Source: Gymnopilus junonius (lineage: Eukaryota; Basidiomycota; Agaricomycetes; Agaricales; Galerinaceae). From it: 64,000 nt of DNA. Positions 1 to 10,664 of this stretch are shown here, piece by piece (the first letter of the stretch is position 1; each line of letters starts with the position of its first letter). A program made the translations under genes and the position numbers. The stretch is from NCBI GenBank assembly GCA_015501075.1, contig JADNYJ010000002.1, forward strand, positions 868,001 to 932,000, given 5' to 3'. The notes under the pieces are model-generated. The model had not been told where the DNA came from and did no database searches. It worked only from the letters and a program-made list of their open reading frames with translations.

Positions 1-1283
1 CCTTTTATCATGCTATACATTATTAACGAATCTTTAGATTTTCCTGGAAACTCCCCGGGCGCGTGTTACTCTCCTACTAGCGCACTACCATGAAGGTCTC
101 TTGAAATCTGGGAAATCCTTAAACCCCAAAGAATCTTTGCAGACGGCGTCAGACTTGCTTTCTGACCTGCAAGTTGAAACTTATTCTTCAATGGAGCGGA
201 GAGAGAAAACGGAGTTTATTTTGGAACAGATGCGCTTGCTCATTGCGCTTGCTCAACAGAAAGACGCCGAAGCGGAAAAGAAGGAGGGTAAAGAAGCTTT
301 GGGAGGAGGTGAAGCCGAATGGATAAAGGCCAGAGTAGGCGGTAGGAAGGTTAACGAAGAATTTTTGAAGGAGGCGGTCAATGAGGTATGCTGCATTCTC
401 CTGCGGCTGAACATCGATAATTCAAATTCTTGCACAGGATTTGAAACTCAAATACTACGACCTTATGATTCAACACGCTCTTCATCACAGTGAATATCTT
501 GATGTTGCCAAATATTATCACAAAGTTTGGGAAACACCGTCGATCAAAGAGGATGTGAACGACAAGGGGAAGATTGTACGTGGCCCTGTTCTTTACACTT
601 CATTGGCATTGACCTGTTCCAATAGGCTCTTGAGCATATTGTATACTATATCGTTCTCGCTCCGCATAGCAATGAGCAGTCCGATATGCTACACCATTTA
701 TACACCGACCCTGCACTGACAAGACTAGAGCTCCATTAGTATGTCCCTATTTCACACCCTCGCCAGTTAGTATATAACTTTCCCTCCTTCAGTAACCTAG
801 TGAAGTGCTTCGTTACAACGGAACTCATGCGTTGGCCAGGCATAGCGGCCATCTATGGGGAATCCTTACGGAAGACTCCTGTATTCAGCTCCAAAAAACG
901 ATGGGAGGATTTACACGCCCGTGTTATCGAGCATGTTGGTTCATTTTCCCTTACCACGCAATCAGTATACTAACGTCATGGCGATTAAGAACATTCGCGT
1001 TGTTGCCCAATACTACACACGAATTTCCTTAACACGCCTCACTTCTTTGCTGGATCTTACACTAAAGCAAACTGAACAAACTCTTGCTAGACTTGTTGTA
1101 TCGGGCACGGTCTGGGCGAAGATAGACCGGCCTGCTGGCATCGTGAGCTTCAGAGCGAAGCGAAGTGCGGAGGATGTGATGAATGACTGGAGTTCTGACA
1201 TGCAGAAGCTGCTTGGCCTCGTAGAAAAGACTTGGATGGGTATGAATGCCGCACAGGCGGCTCAGTCGCGTGTAAAATCTTAG
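1..1283 (+). CDS. RPN5: 26S proteasome regulatory subunit RPN5 (PSMD12), 3' part
   Basis: PCI-family subunit of the 19S lid, which links the lid to the base and core of the 26S proteasome. The 5' end lies outside the window. Coding sequence can be followed in five exons, about 38-385, 438-575, 626-738, 793-934 and 990-1283, all with GT-AG borders and consistent phase, giving the last 344 residues or so. Motifs shared with PSMD12 are LSDLQVETYSSME, FILEQMRLL, LKLKYYDLMIQ, NEQSDML, TTELMRW, VVAQYYTRISLTRL (winged-helix part of the PCI domain) and the C-terminal DRPAGIVSF. A short extra loop after the ARVTLLLAHYHE helix (about 95-130) reads through without an intron. The gene converges on the mS23 gene, with 127 bp between the stops. 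Confidence 0.95.
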
Positions 1284-1410
1284 AAGTTATGCTGCTTTGT
1301 ATCATATTCATTGTTTAATTATTGATTTAGCGGAAAGAAAAGGTCATTAAAAGCGAAGCGCCAAAAGATTACTCGTTAACGTCAGTACTAATTTTGAGCG
1401 CCAAGCCATA

Positions 1411-2282
1411 TCAAGAACGAGGCACAGTAGGGGTAAGGAGATTGGCCAAATCCATGCTCTCGCTAGTCGGGCCTTCTTCTGACGTTGATATCGCGGGGAT
1501 GTAGTTCGGCCTGGAGCCTTCTTGCCATAATTTGACATACTCCACTCCCTTCGACCATTCGCCCTTACCATGCTGCCTCTCAACAATGGCTTTCCAACGC
1601 TTTCGAGCAGCTAGAGCACCTTCATCCAACTCTTCCTTTCTATCCCATGTAGCGAGAGACCTCTTTTCCCGTTGGAAGGCATTTTCAATTTCGCTGTTGC
1701 CAAAGGTAGAACCGAGCTGTTCAGCTTCCATGACAGCAAATGTAGTCGCAATGTGGTGTTCAGACCGCAGAGCGCGAAATTGTGCGATGGCTTTAGCATA
1801 AGCCTGACTCAAAGTCAACCCATGGTATTGGTATAAATTGAGGGTAAAGCGAACAGCACTGTAAAACAGGTCAATGAGATAAATGAAGGAGTGTAGGAAA
1901 GAGCTCACTCCTCAGGTGTCGGATTGCGCCCCCGCTGTCCCAGTCGTGTCCATTTGTCACCGTCAATAGGATGTGGGTCCTCTATGCGGTCGGCTTCGAC
2001 CAGGGTCGTCGGTCGAAAAGTTTCAAAAGGGTGGTCTAGGAAGAACTGGCGGCGAATGTCATCTTCTAGATAATATATAGGGAGCGGACGAGTGGAATGC
2101 TTGGTGAAGGATTGAGGTTTCTGGTCATAGGCGGTTCGGGACGGAGGTGCTTTCGGAGGAAGAGTGAGAGGAGGATTTTCAAGGACAGCTTGATACCAGA
2201 CAGGCTCCTTTCTGAGATAATTTGCGCGAAGCAATCGAGAGACTTGCTGGTGAACCTGAGACGCGATTCTCCTTCGTCCCAT
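1411..2282 (-). CDS. RSM25: Mitochondrial small ribosomal subunit protein mS23 (Rsm25/MRP-S25 family)
   Basis: Protein of the mitochondrial ribosome small subunit. Two exons, about 2282-1909 and 1858-1411, are separated by a 50-nt intron (gtgagc...tttacag). The start chosen is the Met at 2282 because fungal family members begin with a MGRR.A.QVHQQVSRLL-like segment, seen here as MGRRRIASQVHQQVSRLLR. An in-frame Met 16 codons upstream would give a longer N-terminus. Other supporting motifs are EPVWYQAVLENPPL and the charged C-terminal half with WDRKEELDEGA and RKRWKAIVE. The N-terminus is basic, as expected for a mitochondrial import signal. It lies tail to tail with RPN5 and head to tail behind the acyl-CoA synthetase. 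Confidence 0.88.
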
Positions 2283-2399
2283 TGCTGCCGACAACAAACA
2301 ACTCTGTCCAAATTTCCAAATCCCATTCATCCAAACAATGGCAAATAATGTTTACATGCAACACCTACTCTAAGGATATTGCTACTCTACATAGGTTGC

Positions 2400-5090
2400 T
2401 CATAATCTGGACTTAAAACGCCCAGACCCTACCGCGGCTCTCGCTTGATCACGAAGTATTCGTCGAAGCTGTGCATCCATTGCTGACATCAAAACCTGAC
2501 CGTGGCGAAGTAACATAGAAAACGTACAATTTTCCCTGAAGGATTCTTGGGTATCGCGTCGACGAATTGAATACCACCAGTCAGCCATTTGTATTGGACC
2601 TTTGCATCAGATACGTGCTGGTTTTTAAGGGGCCATCAGCATACACATCGGAGACTTAGGCAAGACCAACCTTCTGTATGTCGGCCTTCAATTTCTGCGC
2701 AGCCTCTGGATTCCCTTTGATGCGTTCCAATGCATTATGATTGGGAACAATAAATGCCATCGGAACTTCGCCGCTGTACTCATCCGGAATGCCAACAACA
2801 CAGGTATCCCCAACATCATGATGAAGCAGTAGGTGTCCTTCCAGTTCTGCCGGAGCAACCTGGAACCCTCGAACCTTCATGATTTCCTGGAGGAGGGTAA
2901 GGAGGTTTGATGCACATAGATTACTTAGTTCCATACCTTTAGGCGATCCACAACATAGATTTCAAGGTCCTTTATGATGACTTCATCGCCAGTTCTGACC
3001 CATCCGTCAGCGAAAGTTTCAGCAGTCCTAAAAAAAAGTCACCTCACAATTGCAGAAGACGAAAACAAAAATTGATGCACGTACGCTGTAGGATTTTCAT
3101 AGTATCCCAAAGCCATTGCAGGCCCCTTAACAACAAGCTCTCCCTGTTCGCCCTCCGATGCAAGAGTTCCGTCAGATTTCACAACCTTAGCTGTTATACC
3201 AGGGACCAATGTGCCAGCGCTACCAATAGTACCAAACATGCGCTCAGGTTGCAAGGAACAAACAGTCGTTACCGTTTCCGTGAGACCTGAAATGGAATGA
3301 AGACCAAGGTGTTTCAGTGAAATTGGAGTACTTGCCATAGCCTTGGCCAATGGCAGCATTTGGGAACAGTTTCGCCAGCTGCATCATGAGTTCACCGTTC
3401 AGGGGAGCTGCTCCCGACGTGCAAAACTTGACATGACTAAAATCACGTCCTTTGACTGCAGGATGCTGAGGGGGTATTAGTGAAGCTTTAACAGAGATGA
3501 CGTGAGGCCGAATAACACAGACCTTGCAGAAAAGGACCACTTGGGGAGGTACAACACTGGGAAAGGATGAGACAATCAAAACCTTGTTGGAAGTTTATCA
3601 CTAACTAAAGGTGGGTAATCCGGTGTCTAGCGATGCTCTCCAAGAACTGGGAAAAATTGAACTTGGGTATGACCACAATCGATGCCTAAGTGAAAGAAGA
3701 GCAATAAGCTAACAGAGGACATAGTTATGGATAGACATACACCACAAAACAGCATAAAGTGCATCTATTCAAAACGAGGATTTTGATTGCAGTCTGAATG
3801 AGAATGAGAACACAGTACTCACAATGACAACCAAGCCATATATATCTAATGGCGACGTCAGAGTCTGGTAAGGCAATGTTTGTGCCAACTTACGGAAGAA
3901 CGGAAGAGCTAATAAAAGGAAGTCAGTAAAGTTACATTTCTGTCTGACTTCACTTACCTCCAGCAACTATATCTCCAGGAGAAATACGCTTCTGCGGCCA
4001 TGATGGGTCATTCAATCTGTGGTGAGCAGTCATTTGAATGATATTCGCAATGACCGAGTAATGAGGAATTGCCACGGCCTGTAATCTTGTAAATATCAAG
4101 CCAAAGTTTCATGGAAAACTGCTTCACTTTTGGTTTACCTAGTGGATCAAATGATCAGAACAAGGATATTGCACGGCACGATCCCGACCAACAGCTGACC
4201 TGTTGTTCCACTAGAAAAGGATAAGAACGCTAAAGTCGTACGCGCCTCGCCCTCCTTGAAGTGGATGGCTTTGTAGTTTTCAGGCTTGCCAGCACCGTAA
4301 GCTATTAGTTCTTCGGCTGTCATGATATCGGAGCCTGATGATGATGTGCATGAATCAATGAGAAAGAGAGCACTGTCGGGGATGCCACAAGCGCGAGCCG
4401 CAGTCTTTGCGATAGCCAAACAGTCTGAATGAACGGCGATCAACTTTGCCTTTGTCAACGATAACTGATGCTTCAACTCGTCAGCTGTGTAAGTCGGATT
4501 GGCCGGACTGAATATCAAGCGCAAGTAAGGTGTAAATATATGACAAAGAACGATGCAGAAAAGAACTCGCGTTATGATTCCACCAAGGGTATGCACAGCC
4601 CAAATGACGGTCGCATAGTCTGTGCGGATAGATATACCAATGAAGAGATATAGACAGCACCCAGCGGGCTTACCTGTATGGTTCGGGCTGAATAAACAAA
4701 CTATTCATGGCACCCGTTCATTATGCAGTCTGCTTTATATCTTTATGCAACGCACCAACATCCTTTGGTCCTACAATTTATTTAGAAGGCGGCAGACTCG
4801 CGATTAACAAGACCTTATCGTACTTATATTCCACTTGAGGCTCAGTGCGTTTGCTAGGCCATACGTACGGCGGTGAGCCTAAAATAAATGAGCTGACGAA
4901 GGATGGTGATGAGAACAAGACGTACCTCTTCATATGTTATACCGCGACCTGTACTATCTTCGATGAAGAAAGGAACATTTCTGGGTCGTATAGGCCTTAG
5001 AGAAGAAGAAAGTTCGCGAAGAATAAACTGAGGGATTGAAAGGTTGTCAGGTACGTCGGGCAAGGGAACAGGAGAACGAAATTCGGACAT
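2400..5090 (-). CDS. 4-coumarate-CoA ligase-like acyl-CoA synthetase (AMP-binding), probably peroxisomal
   Basis: ATP-dependent acid-CoA ligase of the adenylate-forming superfamily. About a dozen short exons are joined by 45-80-nt introns. The N-terminus MSEFRSPVPLPDVPD starts at 5090. The phosphate-binding box reads SSGTTG then KPK, with KPK on an 11-nt micro-exon at 4128-4138. Further motifs are FCTSGAAPLNGEL, IGQGYGMTETV (after removing an intron), GELVVKGPAMALGYYENP, GWVRTGDE, VVDRLKEIMKVRGFQVAPAELE and IPKNPSGKI, which carries the catalytic Lys. The last exon is entered by an intron starting after PSGKI and ends in SRL, a PTS1-type peroxisomal signal. Fungal 4CL-like enzymes usually act on fatty or aryl acids; the substrate cannot be read here. 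It shares a 189-bp divergent promoter with MED7. Confidence 0.9.
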
Positions 5091-5279
5091 TGCTAGGTGA
5101 ACAAGAAGGAAGTCGGAGTGGGGTGTACGCTTATATGCGCGAGGCGAGAGAATTCACACTGGACTGTTGGAAGATCCGTTGAATGAAGTGACGCAGGGTC
5201 TTCCGGAGCTATTCCCTCTTTTGGACCGGGATCCCGCCATCAGAGTTCGACCGTCGCGACAGGATCGCACCAGTTCAGA

Positions 5280-6374
5280 ATGGACGTTGAGGACACCACT
5301 GAACTTAGGAATCCATTTCCCTCCCCTCCTTCGCACTACACAAAGTATACTTCCCACAATCTTAGTCTCCTCAAGTTGTTGAGGGAACGAGCTCCTGACG
5401 ATCCCAGTCCAAACCAGCACGATATCTTGGACGACCAGAATGATGTTCCCGACTGGCCCCTCATCCAATTAGAAAAGCCACGAGTGGACTGGATCCTTGA
5501 CGAACCTGATGCGTATTATGATGTCTATGGTGACAGGTGGTTTGTATGCCTATGCAATCTTCTATCCAGAGCTCGACCTTTTGAATTCTTTCTGTCTAGG
5601 TCAAAGAAAGGATCCCGTCTTTGGCAGAGCTCGGGGGGAACCAATTGTATCCTGCTGACCCTGCTATAGGTGCTTCAAACAATTGTCTGTTATATTCTCA
5701 TGCTCACCCTTCCCATGTGAAGACCGTCGGCCTGCTCTTCGATCCATACTTCGGTCTCTTCTTGTCGCTCATTCAAACCTAATGGGGTCTCTTTTGTCTC
5801 CCCCTCCAACATCTCCAGAAGTCCCACCTGAATGGCAACGCCATGTAGAATGGATAAATGTTCTCAGTCAAAACCTGATGGCCGCCGCGAACGACCTCCG
5901 CCCCGTTCAGGTATGTTTAAAGAAATATTGTGCGCAGTGCCATCTAAACGAATAGGCCCGTGGAAACCTGGAAACCATGATGAGACGTCAGCTGGAGCTT
6001 CGCAGAGAAGAAACCAGCAATTTGCACGAGTATGTAATCCCATTTTCCTTGCTTCGTTGGCTGACTGAGCTTCAAAGAAAATGCGATGCCCTGAGTACAA
6101 GACTGGGTGAACTTCGCACTTCTGTGCAAAAGATGCTCACAGGTAGTCAATTGGTCAGAGACAGTTTCTTCACTGAGCAGAGCAGGTTTTTATTTTTATT
6201 TTTTTTGTAGCTCCAGGATGCTTCCCGAACTACAACTACTCTCGGTCAGAACGCGGTGGGTAACATTTCATCTTATTGCGTTGAGCTGCCGTACTGTATA
6301 TATTGAATAAATTTCATCACAAGGTTTCCGAAGTCGGACAAAGTGATGTCTTAAAATGGGCGGAGGAAGTATAG
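5280..6374 (+). CDS. MED7: Mediator complex subunit 7 (MED7)
   Basis: Subunit of the Mediator middle module, which relays activator signals to RNA polymerase II. The start is the ATG at 5280, followed by NPFPSPPSHYTKYTSHNLSLL, the usual Pro-rich Med7 opening. The Med7 core follows: YYDVYGDRWF, an intron with donor gtatgcc, then VKERIPSLAELGGNQLYP. Downstream exons give LRSILRSLLVAHSNLMGSL and a helical stretch with NLETMMRRQLELRREE. The last exons, after small introns, read LQDASRTTTTLGQNA and VSEVGQSDVLKWAEEV, with the stop at 6372-6374. The C-terminal two-thirds is helical and fits the Med7/Med21 hinge coiled coil. One donor near 6158 is weak, so the exact residues there are less certain. 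Confidence 0.9.
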
Positions 6375-7551
6375 GCGCTACTCCTCCTATCCTTCCATAT
6401 ACACCCACCACTCGGATCCCATTGGCTGTCCGCTTGCCCACGATTGACAAACATTTTGCCTGTCAGCTCTTTGCTTTGTCGAGGTGCAAAGATCTTCTAA
6501 TTATCCTTTACTATGGATTAGACATTTTTTCGAATTTCGCAGATGTCAGCTACTTTGAAGGTGGAGTGTTCCGACCCCCAGGTCTACTACAGTAATTCAA
6601 CATATAGCACAACGTACGTAGTTGATAACCCACTTTAGTAATAAGTAGTGTAGTCACTTGTAACTTGAACTATTATTATACGAGTATTCCCGCTACCGTA
6701 GGTAGTAGGGTCTTGTCGTGTTTTGAAAATCGTGTTTTGGCGGGAGATTTTTGTCCTTGGCAAAGTGGCTGTGAAATTCTTCCGTATATGGCAGCTCCAG
6801 GCAAAACTCCTTGACGCTTTAGGGAACGCGTTCGCACGCATGATGCTGCACCCTCGCTTTGGCCAGGCTTTTTGTTCGCATTTCCGCCATCTCTCCTTCG
6901 TCTCTCACCTCGAAGATCTGCTTCTCTCTGGTGCATAGTCCTTCCACCCCCTAGACCTCTGAAGATATGTAAGGCTACTTTCCAGGAGCTAGGCGTTCAT
7001 GACGCAGGTGTACTGTGTATTACTTAAGTATTTCGAAAAATACATTACTTTCTTCTCAAAATGCAGGCTCGTTCGGAGGTCCGCATCAAGGCACGTAATT
7101 AAGGCTTGAGCTTGAGCTTGAACGTTTGAACGGTAGCGGGCTTTGCCGCTCGCCGGCCCTACTGACACTGCTGGCACTGAGTAGTGTTTCTTGAGGAAAC
7201 AGTACCTAGGAAACACGTCAAATGACTTTTTTCCACTGTTTTCTTGAGAAACACCGGTCGGCCATACCAAATTAGGCAAGGCCGAATGCTGGTTTCTTGA
7301 GAAACACCTAAAAGAAATCAGGTGACGTGTTTCTTTCATGCTGTTTCCCAAAGAAACAGAGGTTGGTGCCAGCAGTGTGAGTTATTTAGTAGTGTCATGT
7401 GACAGGTGTACTGCTGCGACGCGTCGATTCGTCGAATTTCGTGCCTGCAGCTTGACTCTTTCCTCCCCGTTCAAAAGTAAACCGCACAGCATCACTTGAC
7501 TCAGAGGAACGGAGGAACCTATCTGACAATCTTTACTACTGAAATATTGTT
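6375..7551 (+). other. Gene-free interval between MED7 and the BCL7-like gene
   Basis: No ORF with recognisable content was seen on either strand. The longest ORFs here (6723-6938 on + and 6989-7351 on -) have no family resemblance, and the second overlaps the inverted-repeat element at 7165-7378. The stretch at about 7110-7130 has a short GCTTGA tandem. The last 170 bp presumably carry the BCL7-like gene promoter. Confidence 0.6.
7165..7378. mobile_element. MITE-like foldback element with imperfect terminal inverted repeats
   Basis: The outer 13 bp ACACTGCTGGCAC (7165-7177) recur as a perfect inverse at 7366-7378. Inside them, GTTTCTTGAGGAAAC (7186-7200) pairs with ctgtttcccaaagaaacag (7341-7359), GGAAACACGTCA (7209-7220) pairs with tgacgtgtttc (7323-7333), and GTTTTCTTGAGAAACACC (7238-7255) pairs with GGTTTCTTGAGAAACACC (7291-7308). 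The whole 214 bp is therefore one long imperfect palindrome around position 7272, with no coding capacity. A TA lies just outside each end (left at 7160-7161, right at about 7384-7385), compatible with Tc1/mariner-type TA duplication but not proven. A non-autonomous foldback element or MITE is the best description; the family is unknown. Confidence 0.65.
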
Positions 7552-8250
7552 ATGGCTACGAGGCGAAGGATCGGCGTTAGCGCTGCAACTACTGAGGCCG
7601 CTCGACGTCAGCTCATGCAGCCAGTGCCTTCTTGGGAAAAGGTCTGGGCACCAGCTAGCGGCGTAGGATCAGGCTCGTCAAGTCTTAAGGTCTATAAATG
7701 GGTGAAAACGGAGAAAATACAGGTTAGTAATGTCTACTTGTTGACTTAACGTTCTCGATTCACATTCATTTAGCAATTTAGTGACGATGAAGGAGAGGTT
7801 GACGAGCCTCTCGCCCCTTTGCCTGATGAACCTGAACTCGTTGAAGGAGACGACGACCTCGAACAAGAGGAACCAAGAAATGACAATGCTCAGGTCAAAG
7901 ACCTAGAGGGTGCAGATATGGACGCAAACCAGGATGAACCTCCATCTAAAGTTCCTTCTCCCAAACCTCAGTTAATGATGCAATCATCAACAGAAGATGA
8001 ATCTCGAGACCAGTCTGAAGGACTTGATGCGTCACTTAAGCCAATAGAAGGGACTATGACTATAGACGTCGGAGACGAGCACGAAAAAGGAGTGGACGTT
8101 GAGGGACTCGAGTTGGACATTTCAGGCTTAGGGCCCGACGGTCTGCAACTAGAAGGCGCTCACGACCTCTCGCAACTGGACGGACCAGATGCATTAATAG
8201 GAGGCCCGCTGATGGATGACACCGTTGATCCATTCTCTGAAACGACGTAG
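7552..8250 (+). CDS. BCL7-like N-terminal domain protein, acidic C-terminus
   Basis: Two exons, 7552-7722 and 7774-8250, encode 215 residues. The first 57 residues contain ARRQLMQPVPSWEKVWAPAS, then SSLKVYKWVKTEKIQ and QFSDDEGE. This matches the BCL7 N-terminal pattern in which a basic helix is followed by WEKKW, a linker and LR(I/V)YKWVP. Animal BCL7A/B/C are SWI/SNF (BAF) subunits that contact the nucleosome acidic patch, so this is probably a chromatin-remodeller subunit; that role is inferred. The rest is acidic and low complexity (PDEPELVEGDDD, repeated GLELDISGLGPDGLQLEG). The intron falls right after the conserved block. Confidence 0.72.
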
Positions 8251-8788
8251 GCTGCTCTGGATCTCGCCTTTCGAATTGCAGCTTCTATTATCCGCGAGTA
8301 ATGTATTAATTCAAATATAAAGATGTGGCTTGTATTATTGAGTTTTATTACCAGAGTCCCCCTTCGAAGCCAGGCATTCTCAGTCTCCTGTTTGCCTAGA
8401 TATTTCACAAGTTTCGGACAATATTGGCAAAGTACTGCAAATCACTCTGCTACCAAAAGGACTTTGCCATTGTCGACAGTCTATATCATTGCATCCCTCG
8501 AGATAGTTTAGCGATGGTATTTCCAGGATGACATTGAAACGATTGGACGAAGTAAATTATCGGTTGCCTACGCCGCAGCGGTTCGCAGCAAAGAACCCTG
8601 AACATCAACATTCGTGGGTGTGGGAAGTGAGGGATGCAAAGCCAAACAACGGGGGTTCAAAAGCCCTGCCCCATGAGCGCTAAACTTCGACGAGTACTGA
8701 CAAGAGCCAGTCACCAGCCTGGTCGAAACAGACTGCGGATTAGTTCTTTTTGGTCCTGCATTCTAGTAATCACATCCCTCATTCTACA
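8251..8788 (+). other. Intergenic region, promoter of the Lnt-like gene
   Basis: No supported gene. It holds the 3' end of the BCL7-like transcript and upstream sequence of the next gene. No tRNA or other RNA gene was recognised. Confidence 0.5.
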
Positions 8789-10573
8789 ATGACGTTTCGC
8801 GAACTAGCATTTCACTCCGACTATCGCAATGTCGGCTTCGTAACGATCGTAGGCTTTTCAACTGCCTTCGCAGTCCGACCAGACTCAACATTGATCCCAC
8901 TCATCTCGACCCTAGCACTTCTTCTGGTTTATGCCCCCTTCCTATTTCGTTCCGACCAACATTTCCGGTTTCTGTATGTGACACTGACCTGTATTTCCTT
9001 AGCCCTCGGTAGCCTCGTTTCCAGGTATCATGCATCACTTGATGCCCTATCCACTGCAGGGCTTTCAATTGTGATGTTATTCATTTTATCGGCCACTCTC
9101 TCCAGTATTGCTCTTGCAACAATTTTTATCAGCACGAAATTCCATGCGATTTCGAAGTCATCTTGGGGCCAGCTAACATTATTTCCCGCGATATGGGCCA
9201 CTATTTGGTGTGTGGTTTCATACATCAGCCCCGTTGGACATCTTTCGACTTGGTCCGTTGCAAAAAATGAAGATGCATATAGTTGGATTCTCCCACTTCT
9301 TGGTCCCGTCAGCAAGGATTGGATAGTTGCATCGTGGGCCGTTGTTCTCGCACAAGCTATCGGGCGTTGGTATATTGGTGCACAGGAGAGCGAAGACGAA
9401 TTCGATCTCATGAATCCTCAAAATCAATCTTCTGAGCACAATATGAGGGCAACGGGATTTCTTGCCCTGTTCCTCGTCTTTCTAACACTCCCATCCTTTG
9501 TATGGTCCGACCTACCACGTTCTGCATCTCTGTCAACTCTGAATGTTTCAACTCCTGTGGCAGTGGGATGCGTGCTTCCTCCATATGAACGCTACAAACA
9601 CCATATCTTAACACTCGATGACTACATCACCGAAACCGATAAAATTCGGAGCAATGCAAATATTTTATTGTGGCCAGAAGGTGCTGTCACTTTCCACTCC
9701 GTTGCCGAAAGAGAAGATGCCTTCCACAAAATTCGTAGCCGAATTAATGATGGAAAATATGTCGGTGTATCTTTCGAAGACGTCGTCAGCGACCCTTCTG
9801 ACTCAACAGGGAGGAGATCACTTATTCAGACCGGACTAGCACTCATATCTTCAAAATCCAATGAAACCCATCTCAGTTATTACAAACGGCACCTGGTCCC
9901 ATGTAAGTTTGGCATGTTATTTGTGTAATTGGAACAGCTGCTCATTGCAAATGCTCTATCAGTGGCAGAATCCTATCGTTTACGGCATTCAAATGTTCCT
10001 CCCAGCATTTTTGACCTGCCACTTCCACCGCCCAAGAATATAAAGAAGGGTGACTGGGCGCCGCCTCCGAATAATACACGGCTAATCCCTGTTACCTCGT
10101 CTATTTGCCTTGATTTTGCGATGCCATCTCCATTCGCAGAATTGGAGTCGAAACCCGCTCTAATCCTCGCTCCTGCAAGAACTTGGGACATCACAGTTGG
10201 TCATGCAATGTGGCTGCAAGCCAAGCAGCGAGCAGAAGAGCTTGACACCATGGTTTTGTGGTGTGATGGCGGTGAAGGAGGGGTGAGCGGGGTGGCAGGC
10301 AAGGGATATAATGACGTCTATCAAGTTGGACCAGGATCCTTCACACGTATAGTTGGCGTTCAATACCCATTCGATTCTCGTCAAACAGTTTATGCGAGCT
10401 TTGGTGATTCCATCTTGATATTATTTTGGATTTCGGCCCTTGGACTAGGATTTCTTCGGGGCAATATTACTAGGTATATGTCGCCCTCGATTCGTTCTGC
10501 AATGCAACACTTGAAGCGTGGTCGAAGGAATGGAGCGGATGCAACAACGCAACCTAGTCTTTTGGATTTGTAG
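8789..10573 (+). CDS. Apolipoprotein N-acyltransferase-like membrane carbon-nitrogen hydrolase
   Basis: Two exons, 8789-9902 and 9963-10573, give 574 residues. The first ATG in frame (8789, MTFRELAFHSDY) is used. Residues up to about 255 form six to eight hydrophobic segments, as in bacterial Lnt. The rest is a nitrilase fold with all three catalytic positions visible: Glu in LLWPEGAVTF, Lys in YYKRHLVP, and Cys in SICLDFAMPSP. KRHLVP is the Lnt-type lysine motif, and the 60-nt intron splits the codon right after it. A last hydrophobic helix, ILILFWISALGLGFL, and a basic tail follow. Bacterial Lnt acylates lipoproteins; the fungal substrate is unknown and a general membrane amidase or acyltransferase is possible. 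Confidence 0.85.
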
Positions 10574-10664
10574 TATTACTTAGTATATGATTTTGAATGT
10601 ATTTTGGTGATGTGTCATCAGTGCAATGGAGATCTAATGAGGTCGATACTAATTTTGGCAGGTA

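Noticed and set aside
96..130. A 35-nt intron in RPN5
   Set aside because: The frame reads through this stretch without a stop, and 35 nt is shorter than any other intron here.
6723..6938. 71-codon ORF (+) and 86-codon ORF (-) in the MED7 downstream region
   Set aside because: No family resemblance; mutually overlapping; start codons not convincing.
6989..7351. 120-codon ORF on the minus strand
   Set aside because: It runs across the foldback element, so its openness reflects the repeat rather than coding.
8620..8690. Possible tRNA T-arm (gggggttcaaaagccc)
   Set aside because: No matching acceptor stem or anticodon arm upstream; no tRNA called anywhere in the window.
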